A stretch of DNA of 64,000 nt from positions 4,206,164-4,270,163 of the forward strand of contig NZ_CP063356.1 of NCBI RefSeq assembly GCF_001866075.3, read 5' to 3'. Source of the stretch: Anaerobacillus isosaccharinicus. GTDB lineage: Bacteria > Bacillota > Bacilli > Bacillales > Anaerobacillaceae. Positions 8,740 to 16,067 of the stretch are shown here, one piece after another; the stretch's first letter is position 1; each line of letters opens with the position of its first letter. The notes below the pieces were generated by a model. That model ran no database searches, was not told the DNA's origin, and was given only the letters and a program-made list of their open reading frames with translations. Made by a program: the position numbers and the translations under genes.

Positions 8740-9138
8740 ATGTTTTCGACTAAATCTTCATTAGTTTGGGCAACTATTATTACGAGCCTTTTCGTTGTAT
8801 ATGGATCGGCATTTTTAGGTCGTATTATTTTCGGTCATTATTATATGGAAGGTGGGTTTTCTAATTTAAACTACCTCATTTTAGCGTTGTTATGTTTACT
8901 ACCTTTTCTTCTTTCTATATTTATTAATGATCCAATTTCAATTAAGAAAAAATCAATCAGCAGTGCTATACTTTTTACTACTGTTTTTGTACCTGTGCAC
9001 TTTACTCTTATTTATGAAAATAGGACAGCTACAGGTGAACAATTAATCGTCTTGTTTGCTATATTTACACTATTTAGTTTCATAGTAGTTGGTATTGCCG
9101 AAATCGTACATCGTAAGCGGATGAAAGGGGACTATTAA
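8740..9138 (+). CDS. four-helix membrane protein in the sigma operon
   Basis: 132 residues with four hydrophobic segments (LVWATIITSLFVVYGSAFL, YLILALLCLLPFLLSIFI, SAILFTTVFVPVHFTLIY, LIVLFAIFTLFSFIVVGIAEI). No family recognised. It follows the anti-sigma gene by 44 bases with AGGGGGAA as ribosome binding site and ends at the operon terminator, so it may be an accessory regulator in the way YhdK accompanies YhdL; that is inference from position only. Confidence 0.65.
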   Translation: MFSTKSSLVWATIITSLFVVYGSAFLGRIIFGHYYMEGGFSNLNYLILALLCLLPFLLSIFINDPISIKKKSISSAILFTTVFVPVHFTLIYENRTATGEQLIVLFAIFTLFSFIVVGIAEIVHRKRMKGDY

Positions 9139-9227
9139 TTTCAGATAGACGTTTTACTCAAGTTAACTAGAGCGTTAGTTTATTAGACATTTCGGGATTT
9201 CCGACGTCAAAAACTCCATAAAGAATA

Positions 9228-9269
9228 AAAAATGGCGTATAAAACTGTTGTAGTTTCCACGCCATTTTT
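9228..9269 (+). terminator. terminator of the sigma-factor operon
   Basis: AAAATGGCGT and ACGCCATTTT form the outer stem, AAACT/AGTTT an inner one; T tracts on both sides make it potentially bidirectional. Confidence 0.8.
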
Positions 9270-9354
9270 AATTTCATTTCAGAATATGCACCCCAAAACG
9301 GAACGGTTTACCATATAACCAAGGAGATGTTTTTATTTTTCAGGCTAGATGATT

Positions 9355-9838
9355 TTAATGAGACACACTGATCTTTTTTTTATCTTCATATTGGGTTTTG
9401 TTATTGTTACTCATGTTTTGTTTCACAAGTGCTTTCTTTTTCCAATTACCACTTAGATAATAAACTCCTGTAATAACAAAAGCTAAGACAAAGCTAAGGG
9501 CCATTCCGTACCATATCCCATCTGTCCCAAAATAATTGGCTAATATATAAACCGCTGGAACTCGAACTGCCCATAATGAAGCTGCTGTAAGAATAAGACC
9601 CCAAAGCATATCCCCTGCTCCCCTTAGCACTCCAGTTATGATAAACATAAAGCTAAAAGGAATAAAGGTGATAAGGAAATATAAAGGTGTCTTAGAATTC
9701 CCTAATCCTCTTAAAATAGCACTTAAATAGTTATACCCTCCGATAAATAATAATCCAGAAAAAAAGATCATTAAATATGTTTGAGCCATATCAAAAATTT
9801 CAACAGGTGTTTGTAGAATTCTTAATATATATTGTGCT
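9355..9838 (-). pseudogene. truncated MATE efflux pump (degenerate copy of the gene at 53480)
   Basis: The translated remnant reads ILRILQTPVEIFDMAQTYLMIFFSG ... GNSKTPLYFLI, then jumps in frame to FIPFSFMFIITGVLRGAG and continues to the natural C-terminus. Compared with the intact 476-residue MATE pump at 53480-54910 it lacks the N-terminal region and a large internal block of several membrane helices. An ORF from 9789 remains open (144 codons) but cannot encode a functional 12-helix transporter. Confidence 0.88.
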
Positions 9839-9850
9839 AGTTTGATTGAA

Positions 9851-9876
9851 AAGTTAAGTGCCCGGCGCTAAACTCT
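9851..9876. repeat. GTTAAGTGCC palindromic repeat, copy A
   Basis: AAGTTAAGTG-CCCGG-CGCTAAACT at about 9851-9875. The paralogous position in copy 2 (near 55118) joins GATTGAAAA directly to AATTAAATCCC, so this element is an insertion relative to copy 2. Confidence 0.65.
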
Positions 9877-9902
9877 TCTACTTTAAATTAAATCCCAAAT
9901 AA

Positions 9903-10057
9903 TTGATTTAAAACAACGTAGTAGTGTATAATTTAAGCATAAACAAACAGACAATAAAAAAAGACCGAACGGTCCAACGTTCGGTCAGCAATTACATCCG
10001 CTAGAAGAGCGGGTGACCAAAAATTGATACCTAATGAAAAAAGTAACTATCCTATTC
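9903..10057 (+). ncRNA. separated antitoxin RNA, 5-prime part (cut by IS3)
   Basis: Promoter TTGATT (9903-9908), 18 bp, TATAAT (9927-9932) predicts a plus-strand transcript from about 9939. It contains a perfect 9-bp hairpin, GACCGAACG (9963-9971) with CGTTCGGTC (9978-9986). By comparison with 55181-55380 it should run into the 3-prime end of the convergent toxin gene, but the IS3 element starts at 10058, so the region that would pair with toxin mRNA is missing from this transcript. Confidence 0.55.
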
Positions 10058-10096
10058 TAAATTGTACCCTTTGTAAAGGACATTTAAAAAAAATAA

Positions 10097-11155
10097 CTAA
10101 GCTACTTGAAGAAGATGATTTCTGTATTGAACAGGAGTCATCTTTTTAAGATTCCACTGGTATCTATAATTATTATAGTAGGTCATATACTCTCTAATTT
10201 CCTTTTTTAATTCGTTCAGTGTTTCACATGGTTTGATGTATGCTTCATCTTTAAAATGTCCAAAGAACGACTCTTGTGGTGCGTTATCCCAACAGTTTCC
10301 CCGCCTTGACATAGATTGGCCTAATTTATATTTCTTGACCATCTCTTGAAAGATTGGGCTTGTATAGTGAGAGCCTTGATCAGAATGAATAAATGCATCC
10401 TTAGTTAACTTTACTCTACTATTACTTTTCAGCTTACGTAGTGTGTCTGTTGCTAAGTCTAATGTAAGACGATTGGAAACATTATAAGCTAATATTTCAC
10501 CTGTAGATCCATCTTTAATTGTTGATAAATATGCTTTCTTTCCATTGCCGTAAAATAGATAGGTAATGTCTGTAAGTAGTACTTTACCAGGGATATTTTG
10601 CTTAAAGTTTCTCTTTAATAGATTGGGTACTACCTTGTGTTCATGGGTAGCTTTCATCATTTGTCTATACGGATTAGCCTTTCTAATAGGACAAACTATA
10701 TTGTATTTTTTCATGCTTCTTCGAATACGCTTTAAGTTATAAACAATCTTAAACTGACCTTCTAAAGTCATCTTGATTTGACGTGCGCCTTTTTTGCGTC
10801 TTTTAAAATGATACGCCTTTAATATTACCTCTTTCATCTCTTCGTCCCGGAAATCGCGCTGTGCTCTTCGTTCCTGGGACTGTGTAGAATAATAGTTATA
10901 GTATCCTGAACGCGAAACGCCAGCTTCAACACATAAGTGTTTAACCATGTTCTTGAGTTTGTATTTATTTATAACCTCTTTGATAATTTGGTACTTTTGT
11001 TCGGCTGCTAGTTTTATTTCTTTTTCCTCAGCCTCCTTTCCTCTAAATAGACTCTCGGCATTTGCCGAGCCTTGTGGCTCAAGGTTTTCTTGAGCCAATT
11101 TATTTGTATCCCTCCTATTTCTAGGTGGGATTTTTACTTTAGATTTCTTTTTCAA
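10097..11155 (-). CDS. IS3-family transposase OrfB
   Basis: 352 residues with an IS3-type DDE integrase core: LLTDITYLF (first Asp), AFIHSDQGSHYTS (second Asp) and the DNAPQESFFGHFKDE region (Glu), plus the HTH_21-like segment SRSGYYNYYSTQ. It begins at a TTG codon; the frame stays open a little upstream. OrfB normally needs OrfA or a frameshift fusion for activity; here OrfA is destroyed, so the protein is probably inert even if translated. Confidence 0.85.
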   Translation of the reverse strand: MKKKSKVKIPPRNRRDTNKLAQENLEPQGSANAESLFRGKEAEEKEIKLAAEQKYQIIKEVINKYKLKNMVKHLCVEAGVSRSGYYNYYSTQSQERRAQRDFRDEEMKEVILKAYHFKRRKKGARQIKMTLEGQFKIVYNLKRIRRSMKKYNIVCPIRKANPYRQMMKATHEHKVVPNLLKRNFKQNIPGKVLLTDITYLFYGNGKKAYLSTIKDGSTGEILAYNVSNRLTLDLATDTLRKLKSNSRVKLTKDAFIHSDQGSHYTSPIFQEMVKKYKLGQSMSRRGNCWDNAPQESFFGHFKDEAYIKPCETLNELKKEIREYMTYYNNYRYQWNLKKMTPVQYRNHLLQVA

Positions 11156-11219
11156 TTGGGAATTAATTGTTGAAAAATATCATAAAAAAACTAAAAAAAC
11201 ACTTGACTTTTTAGTGCAA

Positions 11220-11275
11220 CCCCAATAATCGCCGAGGAGGAATTGACTTCCTAACAATACGGTGAAATGGGGGAT
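11220..11275 (+). promoter_or_regulatory. hairpin covering the transposase ribosome binding site
   Basis: CCCCAAT at about 11220 can pair with ATGGGGG at 11267-11273, with further pairing CGCCG/CGGTG and AGGAGG/CTTCCT inside. The stem includes the GGGGGA ribosome binding site of the gene at 11280. The same arrangement precedes the sister element at 26869. Confidence 0.5.
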
Positions 11276-11279
11276 TTAA

Positions 11280-12779
11280 ATGAAACCTACGCTAATACCA
11301 CATATCTCATATCAAAACTTCGTTTTAGACCAACTAAATACTCATTACTCAGGCGGTATACTGACTCTCGTACGAAAAGATTGGACTATTATCTCAAAGT
11401 TATGGATCACGGATCTTTCTTTTACTACTACTTGGCTTCATGATTTATATTCAGTTAAAGGTCCTGAGCCACGTGATCCTGCTTCCATGCTTCGCTCTTA
11501 TCTTTTGTGTTTATTGACAAGTCCGACCCTGAGTATTACAGAATGGGTGAACCAACTCCATCGTGTTCCTCTTTACACGATCCTTAGCGGCTTTGAACCT
11601 GGGGATGTTCCAGGTGTCGGTACTTTTTATGACTTCTTCAGACGGCTATCAGGTTTTGAGAAGGCTAATGTAAAACCTTTTATTAAGCTCAAACGAAAAA
11701 AGAAGAAGAAGAAAAAACCGAAAAAGGGTGAAAAAGCAACTCCTAGAAACCCTGGTATTATTAGAAAATTAGTAGATCGTCATTTACGCCATGGTTCAAA
11801 ACAAAAACAATTGCCGGGAGATCAATTATACGCGTTTTTTCAATCTCAATTTCTTGAGGTTTCAGCGAGATTGGGTTTGCTTGGAGATCCCCATTCCCTT
11901 GGTGTTGTTGGAGATGGGACACCTGTGGAAACAGCGAGTTACCCAAGAAGCAAACCTATTTGTGATTGTAGTGCCCAAGGACTAACGAATTGTACTCATC
12001 CTCGTCGATATTCTCAACCTGACATCGACTCAGGTTGGGATAGTTCAAGGGAGAGGTACTTCAACGGATATCATCTCTACATGATATCCACTAGCGATAG
12101 CCGATTCGACTTACCGCTATATCCACGGCTACATCCTGCTTCCCGGCATGATTCAGTCAGCCTAGTGGTTAGCTCAATTGAATTTTCGCAACGGTACACC
12201 TTGGGCACAATTGATAAAATCCTTCTCGATGCCGCACATGATGCAGAACCGATTTACGAATTACTGGACCATCATAATGTGGAACCGTTTATTGATCTTA
12301 ATGTTCGAACAAAGAAAAACTTCAGTACGGAAAGTGATATTCAAATTTCTCCCATAGGCGTGCCTATTTGTCCAATCGGTAAGGAAATGAAACCCAACGG
12401 TTTTGACATATCTCAAAACCGCCAAAAGTGGCGTTGTCCACTAGCTTGCGGATCGAAAAATACATGTTCCACTCCGTGTTCTAAAGCGAAGTATGGCCGC
12501 ACATTTCATACGTTTAAGCGAGATAATCTTCGTCTGTTCACTAAAACACCAAGATCTTCTGAAAAGTGGAAACTCATTTATAAACGAAGAACTTCAGTTG
12601 AACGTTCGAACAAAAGAGAAAAAGTCGATTATCACTTAGAAGCTGGGCGCCATCGCTCTACAAAAATGTGGTATGTCCGCCTATACTCAATCATGATGTG
12701 TCAACACATAGATGCTTGGTACAGTAGTCAGAAAGAGACTTTGAACATTCAGGAAATCATCTTTACTAAAAGCGCCTAG
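11280..12779 (+). CDS. DDE transposase with IS4-type YREK motif
   Basis: 499 residues. Likely catalytic residues: Asp in GVVGDGTPVETASY (about 215), Asp in ILLDAAHDAEP (about 318) and Glu in the motif Y-x2-R-x3-E-x6-K (YKRRTSVERSNKREK, about 438-452), the YREK signature of the IS4 superfamily. A lysine-rich linker (about 140-155) and cysteine pairs (CDCSAQGLTNC; CPLACGSKNTC) are also present. About half identical by eye to the transposase at 26869. Exact IS family unknown to me. Confidence 0.82.
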   Translation: MKPTLIPHISYQNFVLDQLNTHYSGGILTLVRKDWTIISKLWITDLSFTTTWLHDLYSVKGPEPRDPASMLRSYLLCLLTSPTLSITEWVNQLHRVPLYTILSGFEPGDVPGVGTFYDFFRRLSGFEKANVKPFIKLKRKKKKKKKPKKGEKATPRNPGIIRKLVDRHLRHGSKQKQLPGDQLYAFFQSQFLEVSARLGLLGDPHSLGVVGDGTPVETASYPRSKPICDCSAQGLTNCTHPRRYSQPDIDSGWDSSRERYFNGYHLYMISTSDSRFDLPLYPRLHPASRHDSVSLVVSSIEFSQRYTLGTIDKILLDAAHDAEPIYELLDHHNVEPFIDLNVRTKKNFSTESDIQISPIGVPICPIGKEMKPNGFDISQNRQKWRCPLACGSKNTCSTPCSKAKYGRTFHTFKRDNLRLFTKTPRSSEKWKLIYKRRTSVERSNKREKVDYHLEAGRHRSTKMWYVRLYSIMMCQHIDAWYSSQKETLNIQEIIFTKSA

Positions 12780-12938
12780 ACAATTTTTAAAAAATAGAAT
12801 AACTGTAGGCTTATTTGGTGCATACTTTTTTGAAAACACTATGAAAACACTATGAAAACACATCATTTTACTGTCCTGTTAATGAATTTTCCAGTGAATT
12901 TTTTACAAACTCTCGATAAACTCATCATTTATTCCGAG

Positions 12939-13019
12939 AGTCTATCTAAATCTAGCTTTTTTAATAATTCATTCTCTGCTTCTAATAGTTTCATTTTCGC
13001 TTTCATTCTTTCATATTTA
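12939..13019 (-). pseudogene. displaced C-terminal coiled coil of IS3 OrfA
   Basis: The minus strand reads KYERMKAKMKLLEAENELLKKLDLDRLSE and stop: the leucine-zipper tail typical of IS3 OrfA. It continues the OrfA fragment that ends at 14644 after TLEEK, so the two halves are separated by the IS110 element. Confidence 0.75.
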
Positions 13020-13317
13020 TATCCATTCCTTTCGCTTCGCTCAAGGCACAAAACGTAATGAAACAGGTTTGCCTCGAGCATTATTTTGGCAAATATAGAG
13101 CCATAGGGATACCAATTAACTACAAATCACGCGGAGGTGAGTGGGCTGCTTCAGTAGTGGAGTGACCGCATATTTATATGTGTAGATTGCCTTTCCAAGC
13201 ACAAATAAGTGTGACTTAGAGCACGCAGACTTATCTTTGTATAAACATTACTCGTTTATTGCTGGGCAATCAGTCAATGTTGTCTATCCCTACAATTCTT
13301 GTAAAGGAGTTTTCCCT
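13016..13317 (+). ncRNA. candidate bridge RNA region of IS110 left end
   Basis: IS110-group elements encode a structured bridge RNA in the non-coding end upstream of the recombinase, with loops that match the target and donor. This 300-bp non-coding stretch is in the right place and rich in short inverted repeats. CATATTTATAT at 13169-13179 is identical to the sequence spanning the left junction (13012-13022), as a guide-loop match could be. Structure and expression not verified. Confidence 0.5.
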
Positions 13318-14559
13318 ATGGCTTTAAAAATTGTTTACCCTATTTGTTGTGGTATTGATGTCCACAAAACGTTTGTAGTAGCTTGTATTGCTTCTACCGC
13401 CAAAGGCGTGACATCTTACAAACGCCATCGCTTTTCAACCTATACCAAAGGGTTAATGGAGCTGTCACAATGGCTTTGTGAAAATGAATGCAAAGATGTT
13501 TGTATGGAATCGACCGGGAAATACTGGATTCCTGTGTTTAATATACTAGAAGATTCCTGTAACATCACATTAGCACATCCAAAATACGTCAAGGCAATCC
13601 GTGGTAAAAAGACGGATAAAAAAGATGCAAAATGGATCGCTGATTTATTTAAGCATGACCTTGTAGCTGGAAGCTTTATGCCACCACTGGAGATTAGGCA
13701 ACTTCGTGACCTTATGCGTTATCGCTTCAAGCTCACTAATTTTATGTCTAGTGAGAAAAATCGTCTTCAAAACAGTTTAACCGTGTCTAACATTCAACTA
13801 AGCAATATTGTTTCGGATACCTTCGGCAAAAGCTCCATGAACATTATTGAAAAGTTATTACACAATCCATTAGACACTTCGTTTGATTTAGAACCTTTAG
13901 TTCATGGCTCCATGAAACATAAACTTCCTGAATTGGAGCTCGCTATTGATGGATACATAACTCCTGAACAGGCTGAAAAATTAAAGGTCATTAAACAACA
14001 TTATGAAGACCTTGGGTCGCGTAAAGCTGACCTAGAAAAAATTATTCTTTCTCTTGCCGCGTCCTACACAGAAGAAATCAATTTAATCTTAACTGTTCCG
14101 TCTTTTAAAAACATCTTTTCTGCCATTGCCGTGGTATCTGAAATAGGTGTCAATATGGACGTGTTTCTGACAGCTAAGCATCTGTGCTCCTGGGCAGGAC
14201 TTACACCCACAAATAATGAGAGTGCCGGTAAGAAAAAGTCAGTAAGAATTTCGAGAGCTGGATGTTACATAAAACCACTTTTAGTGCAATGTGCTACCTC
14301 TGTAGTTAAAAGTGAAAAGCACCCAGAAATTCGAAACCGTTACTTAAAACTTAAAAGACGCCGTGGTCACAAACGAGCAATTATTGCGATTGCACGAATG
14401 CTTTTAACAGCTATCTACAATATTCTCAAAAAGAAAGAAGCATATAACGCTGAATTATATATAAAATCCGATGTTTTTCCAGTAACCCGTGAAATCACGG
14501 TAGAACAAGCGATTTTACTAGCTAAAAATCATGGTTACCATGTGCTAGCTGCACCTTGA
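13318..14559 (+). CDS. IS110-family recombinase (transposase)
   Basis: 413 residues from ATG 13318, chosen because AAAGGAG at about 13302-13308 precedes it; the open frame extends upstream without a ribosome site. N-terminal RuvC-like DEDD domain: Asp in CGIDVHKTFVV, Glu in CMESTGKYWIPVF, DxxD in KTDKKDAKWIADL. C-terminal Transposase_20 domain with FKNIFSAIAVVSEIG, SWAGLTPTNNESAGKKKS and the serine region RISRAGCYIKPLLVQCA. It looks intact, so the element may still be active. Confidence 0.9.
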   Translation: MALKIVYPICCGIDVHKTFVVACIASTAKGVTSYKRHRFSTYTKGLMELSQWLCENECKDVCMESTGKYWIPVFNILEDSCNITLAHPKYVKAIRGKKTDKKDAKWIADLFKHDLVAGSFMPPLEIRQLRDLMRYRFKLTNFMSSEKNRLQNSLTVSNIQLSNIVSDTFGKSSMNIIEKLLHNPLDTSFDLEPLVHGSMKHKLPELELAIDGYITPEQAEKLKVIKQHYEDLGSRKADLEKIILSLAASYTEEINLILTVPSFKNIFSAIAVVSEIGVNMDVFLTAKHLCSWAGLTPTNNESAGKKKSVRISRAGCYIKPLLVQCATSVVKSEKHPEIRNRYLKLKRRRGHKRAIIAIARMLLTAIYNILKKKEAYNAELYIKSDVFPVTREITVEQAILLAKNHGYHVLAAP

Positions 14560-14643
14560 TCAACCCCAAATGAATATTTTTTAAAAATCACTATTTGGTG
14601 GTTTATTTGTCATGCTCTTTTTTTGGAATGGTGGTTACACAAG

Positions 14644-14976
14644 TTATTTCAGACTTTTTTCCTCTAACGTAAGCTCTTTAGTCCTACTACGCCCTGAGTT
14701 TCCTTTACGAGTATCCCTAATTCCATCTATTCCTGAGTTCTTATACTTAGTTCTCCATCGGTGAGAAGCAGCCTTAATACGCTTGAGACCAACAATACTG
14801 ATATCAAACCCACACTCTTGAAATATTCGACTTGGAATTTTTCCTTTCTCATGCTCCGTAATAAAAACTAACCGAAACTCATCCGTAAATGTGATACCAT
14901 TCATACTCACTGATTTTACATATTTATTATTAGACAAAATCTTTATTTCTTTATCTGTGAATAAATCTTTTGACAT
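14644..14976 (-). pseudogene. IS3 OrfA, N-terminal part, truncated by IS110
   Basis: Starts MSKDLFTDKEIKILSNN after GGGATGAGG; contains the helix-turn-helix region (KIPSRIFQECGFDISIVGLKRIKAASHRWRTKY) typical of IS3 OrfA. Frame ends ELTLEEKSLK-stop, the last four codons coming from the IS110 end. The missing coiled coil is at 12939-13019. Confidence 0.8.
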
Positions 14977-15017
14977 AGTTTAAATCCTCATCCCGTTTTT
15001 TTTAATTATACAGAAAA

Positions 15018-15066
15018 GTACCCTATAGAATAGTCACTTTTTTAATGTGTCTACTCTATAGGGTAC
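15018..15066. repeat. hairpin at the IS3 right end
   Basis: GTACCCTATAGAATAG (15018-15033) pairs at 15 of 16 positions with CTACTCTATAGGGTAC (15051-15066). On the minus strand it is followed by TTTTC, so it could now terminate the toxin transcript from 15196. Confidence 0.6.
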
Positions 15067-15094
15067 ATTTTATTCCTTGGTCAGGGCTGGACGG

Positions 15095-15196
15095 TTACTT
15101 TTTTCTGTCTTTGACGATGACTATAATCAATGATACAACTCCTATCAAAACTATATTTGATTGAAGTGCTACAATTATTGCCTCATATGTCGTCAT
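15095..15196 (-). CDS. putative holin-like type I toxin (copy 1)
   Basis: 33 codons, MTTYEAIIVALQSNIVLIG..., then a hydrophobic helix and a basic tail KDRKK: the putative holin-like toxin (TxpA/Fst-like) pattern, MTTYEA being the family hallmark. Strong ribosome site (GAGGAGGGGGGTGGCAGG) and promoter with LexA-like site upstream. Such peptides insert in the membrane and are held by antisense RNA. The stop lies 22 bases from the IS3 end, so its natural 3-prime region and antitoxin overlap have been lost. The intact paralogue is at 55370-55471. Membrane toxicity is inference from family. Confidence 0.82.
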   Translation of the reverse strand: MTTYEAIIVALQSNIVLIGVVSLIIVIVKDRKK

Positions 15197-15263
15197 TCCT
15201 GCCACCCCCCTCCTCTCGGGGAATGGTCAACCGCCCATCCGCTTTATGTAACTGCTAAATCTT

Positions 15264-15284
15264 ATTATACCGAACATTAGTTCT
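15264..15284 (-). promoter_or_regulatory. toxin promoter with LexA-like box (copy 1)
   Basis: On the minus strand AGAACTAATGTTCG (15284-15271) is followed after one base by TATAAT (15269-15264). GAAC-N4-GTTC is the core of the Bacillus LexA/DinR box (CGAAC-N4-GTTCG, one end base differs). A repressor here would cover the -10 to -35 spacer. Confidence 0.6.
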
Positions 15285-15450
15285 TAAATCTATAGTTTTA
15301 TAATCTAAAGTTAAAAGTAGGAATCCCAATAATAAACTAAGAAAAATCTTACCCTTTCATCACATTCTTTCTAGAAAAAATAGTTATTACTATCTAGTCG
15401 CTCTATTCTAGTTTAGGTTTCATTTAGAGCAAACTTCGGAAGCAGCGTGA

Positions 15451-15512
15451 CGGTTCTTGTGCTTCTTTCGTTTACCGAAACGAAAGAAGCAAGAGATCCG
15501 TCCCCTCGCTTC
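15451..15512. repeat. dispersed hairpin repeat, copy 1
   Basis: GCTTCTTTCGTTT (15461-15473), loop ACCG, AAACGAAAGAAGC (15478-15490): a perfect 13-bp stem, extended by GACGG/CCGTC outside. The flank CCGTCCCCTCGCTTC and the stem resemble 60091-60150. It sits just downstream of the minus-strand gene ending at 15519 and could serve as its terminator. Confidence 0.7.
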
Positions 15513-15518
15513 GACGTA

Positions 15519-16067
15519 CTACAATTCACGTATCTTCTTCAGAATACCGCTTAGACCTTTAGAACCAAAAAACAAATAAGCACCAATTCCAATTTGAACA
15601 AGTGATCCAACTAACCAAATAATGGTATGGATTTCAGAGTTATTCATTCCATACTTATCACTAAGCAAGATTACACTTGGTATGAGATTAAACAATTGCG
15701 GAAGGGTTTGAATTAATACAAGCAGACCAACAATTGAGAAAATCATAATCTGTAATTCATGCAAAAATTGCTTTTCATCTTCTTTTTTAGTAACGTCATC
15801 AAGCTGCTGCTTACGAAAGATAAATTCCGAAATCTTTTCAGCATTGACCCAAAAAAGAACACCTAAGGAAGTTAAAATCAAAAAGGGAATAATGCCTACA
15901 AAAAGCAAACCAATTTCATCACCTCTTCCAACTTCAAAGTTAGATTCCCTTAAATGTACTAACATCTGTGCCGAACTAATAAACATTGGAAGACTTCTCA
16001 ATGCCAAAACCACTACATATACTGCTAAAATTTTTAATGATACGATTGCTAGAAAACGAATGTTCAT
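15519..16067 (-). CDS. hypothetical membrane protein, 182 aa
   Basis: Four predicted membrane segments (FLAIVSLKILAVYVVVLAL, IGLLFVGIIPFLILTSLGVLFW, IMIFSIVGLLVLIQTL, IIWLVGSLVQIGIGAYLFFG) with a charged loop (KQQLDDVTKKEDEKQ) after the second. No family recognised. Overlaps the preceding gene by four bases (ATGA), so both are one operon. This operon occupies a 1.3-kb insertion present only in copy 1 of the duplicated segment. Confidence 0.7.
   Translation of the reverse strand: MNIRFLAIVSLKILAVYVVVLALRSLPMFISSAQMLVHLRESNFEVGRGDEIGLLFVGIIPFLILTSLGVLFWVNAEKISEFIFRKQQLDDVTKKEDEKQFLHELQIMIFSIVGLLVLIQTLPQLFNLIPSVILLSDKYGMNNSEIHTIIWLVGSLVQIGIGAYLFFGSKGLSGILKKIREL

Larger units (their letters stand above)
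9343..10057. repeat. duplicated segment, copy 1 left part (matches 53466-55349)
   Basis: Colinear with 53466 onward: MATE 3-prime end, then the antisense-RNA promoter and hairpin of the type I toxin-antitoxin locus. Relative to copy 2 it has lost most of the MATE gene. It stops exactly at the IS3 insertion and resumes at 15073. Confidence 0.85.
11195..12850 (+). mobile_element. IS4-superfamily element (ends approximate)
   Basis: Carries the 499-residue transposase and lies between orfB and the displaced tail of orfA of the IS3 element. I could not fix the terminal repeats; the region AGTGCAACCCCAATAA near 11211 and the inverse of GGCTTATTTGGTGCAT near 12806 are the best imperfect candidates. 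It is related to the element at 26.8-28.4 kb. Confidence 0.55.
13016..14656 (+). mobile_element. IS110-family element inside IS3 orfA
   Basis: Boundaries are inferred by rejoining OrfA (TLEEK at 14661 with KYERMK at 13019); ends are good to a few bases. No terminal inverted repeats or clear target duplication are seen, as expected for IS110. A 300-bp non-coding left end precedes the recombinase gene. Confidence 0.75.
10058..15072. mobile_element. IS3-family element split by two later insertions
   Basis: Ends are TAAATTGTACCC (10058 onward) and the inverse of TAAAATGTACCC (ending 15072), flanked by the 3-bp direct repeat TTC (10055-10057 and 15073-15075). The uninterrupted target is visible in copy 2 at about 55346. 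orfB lies at 10097-11155, orfA at 14976 leftward; the C-terminal coiled-coil of orfA is found separately at about 12939-13019. An IS110 element and an IS4-superfamily element sit inside. The element is dead as a self-mover. Confidence 0.88.

Noticed and set aside
12852-13058. 68-codon plus-strand ORF after the IS4-superfamily transposase
   Set aside because: It is the antisense of the displaced IS3 OrfA coiled coil.
14576-14650. Second right end of an IS4-superfamily element
   Set aside because: GTGGTTTATTTGTCAT resembles the sequence after 28371, but reassembly of IS3 OrfA shows that this stretch belongs to the IS110 right end.
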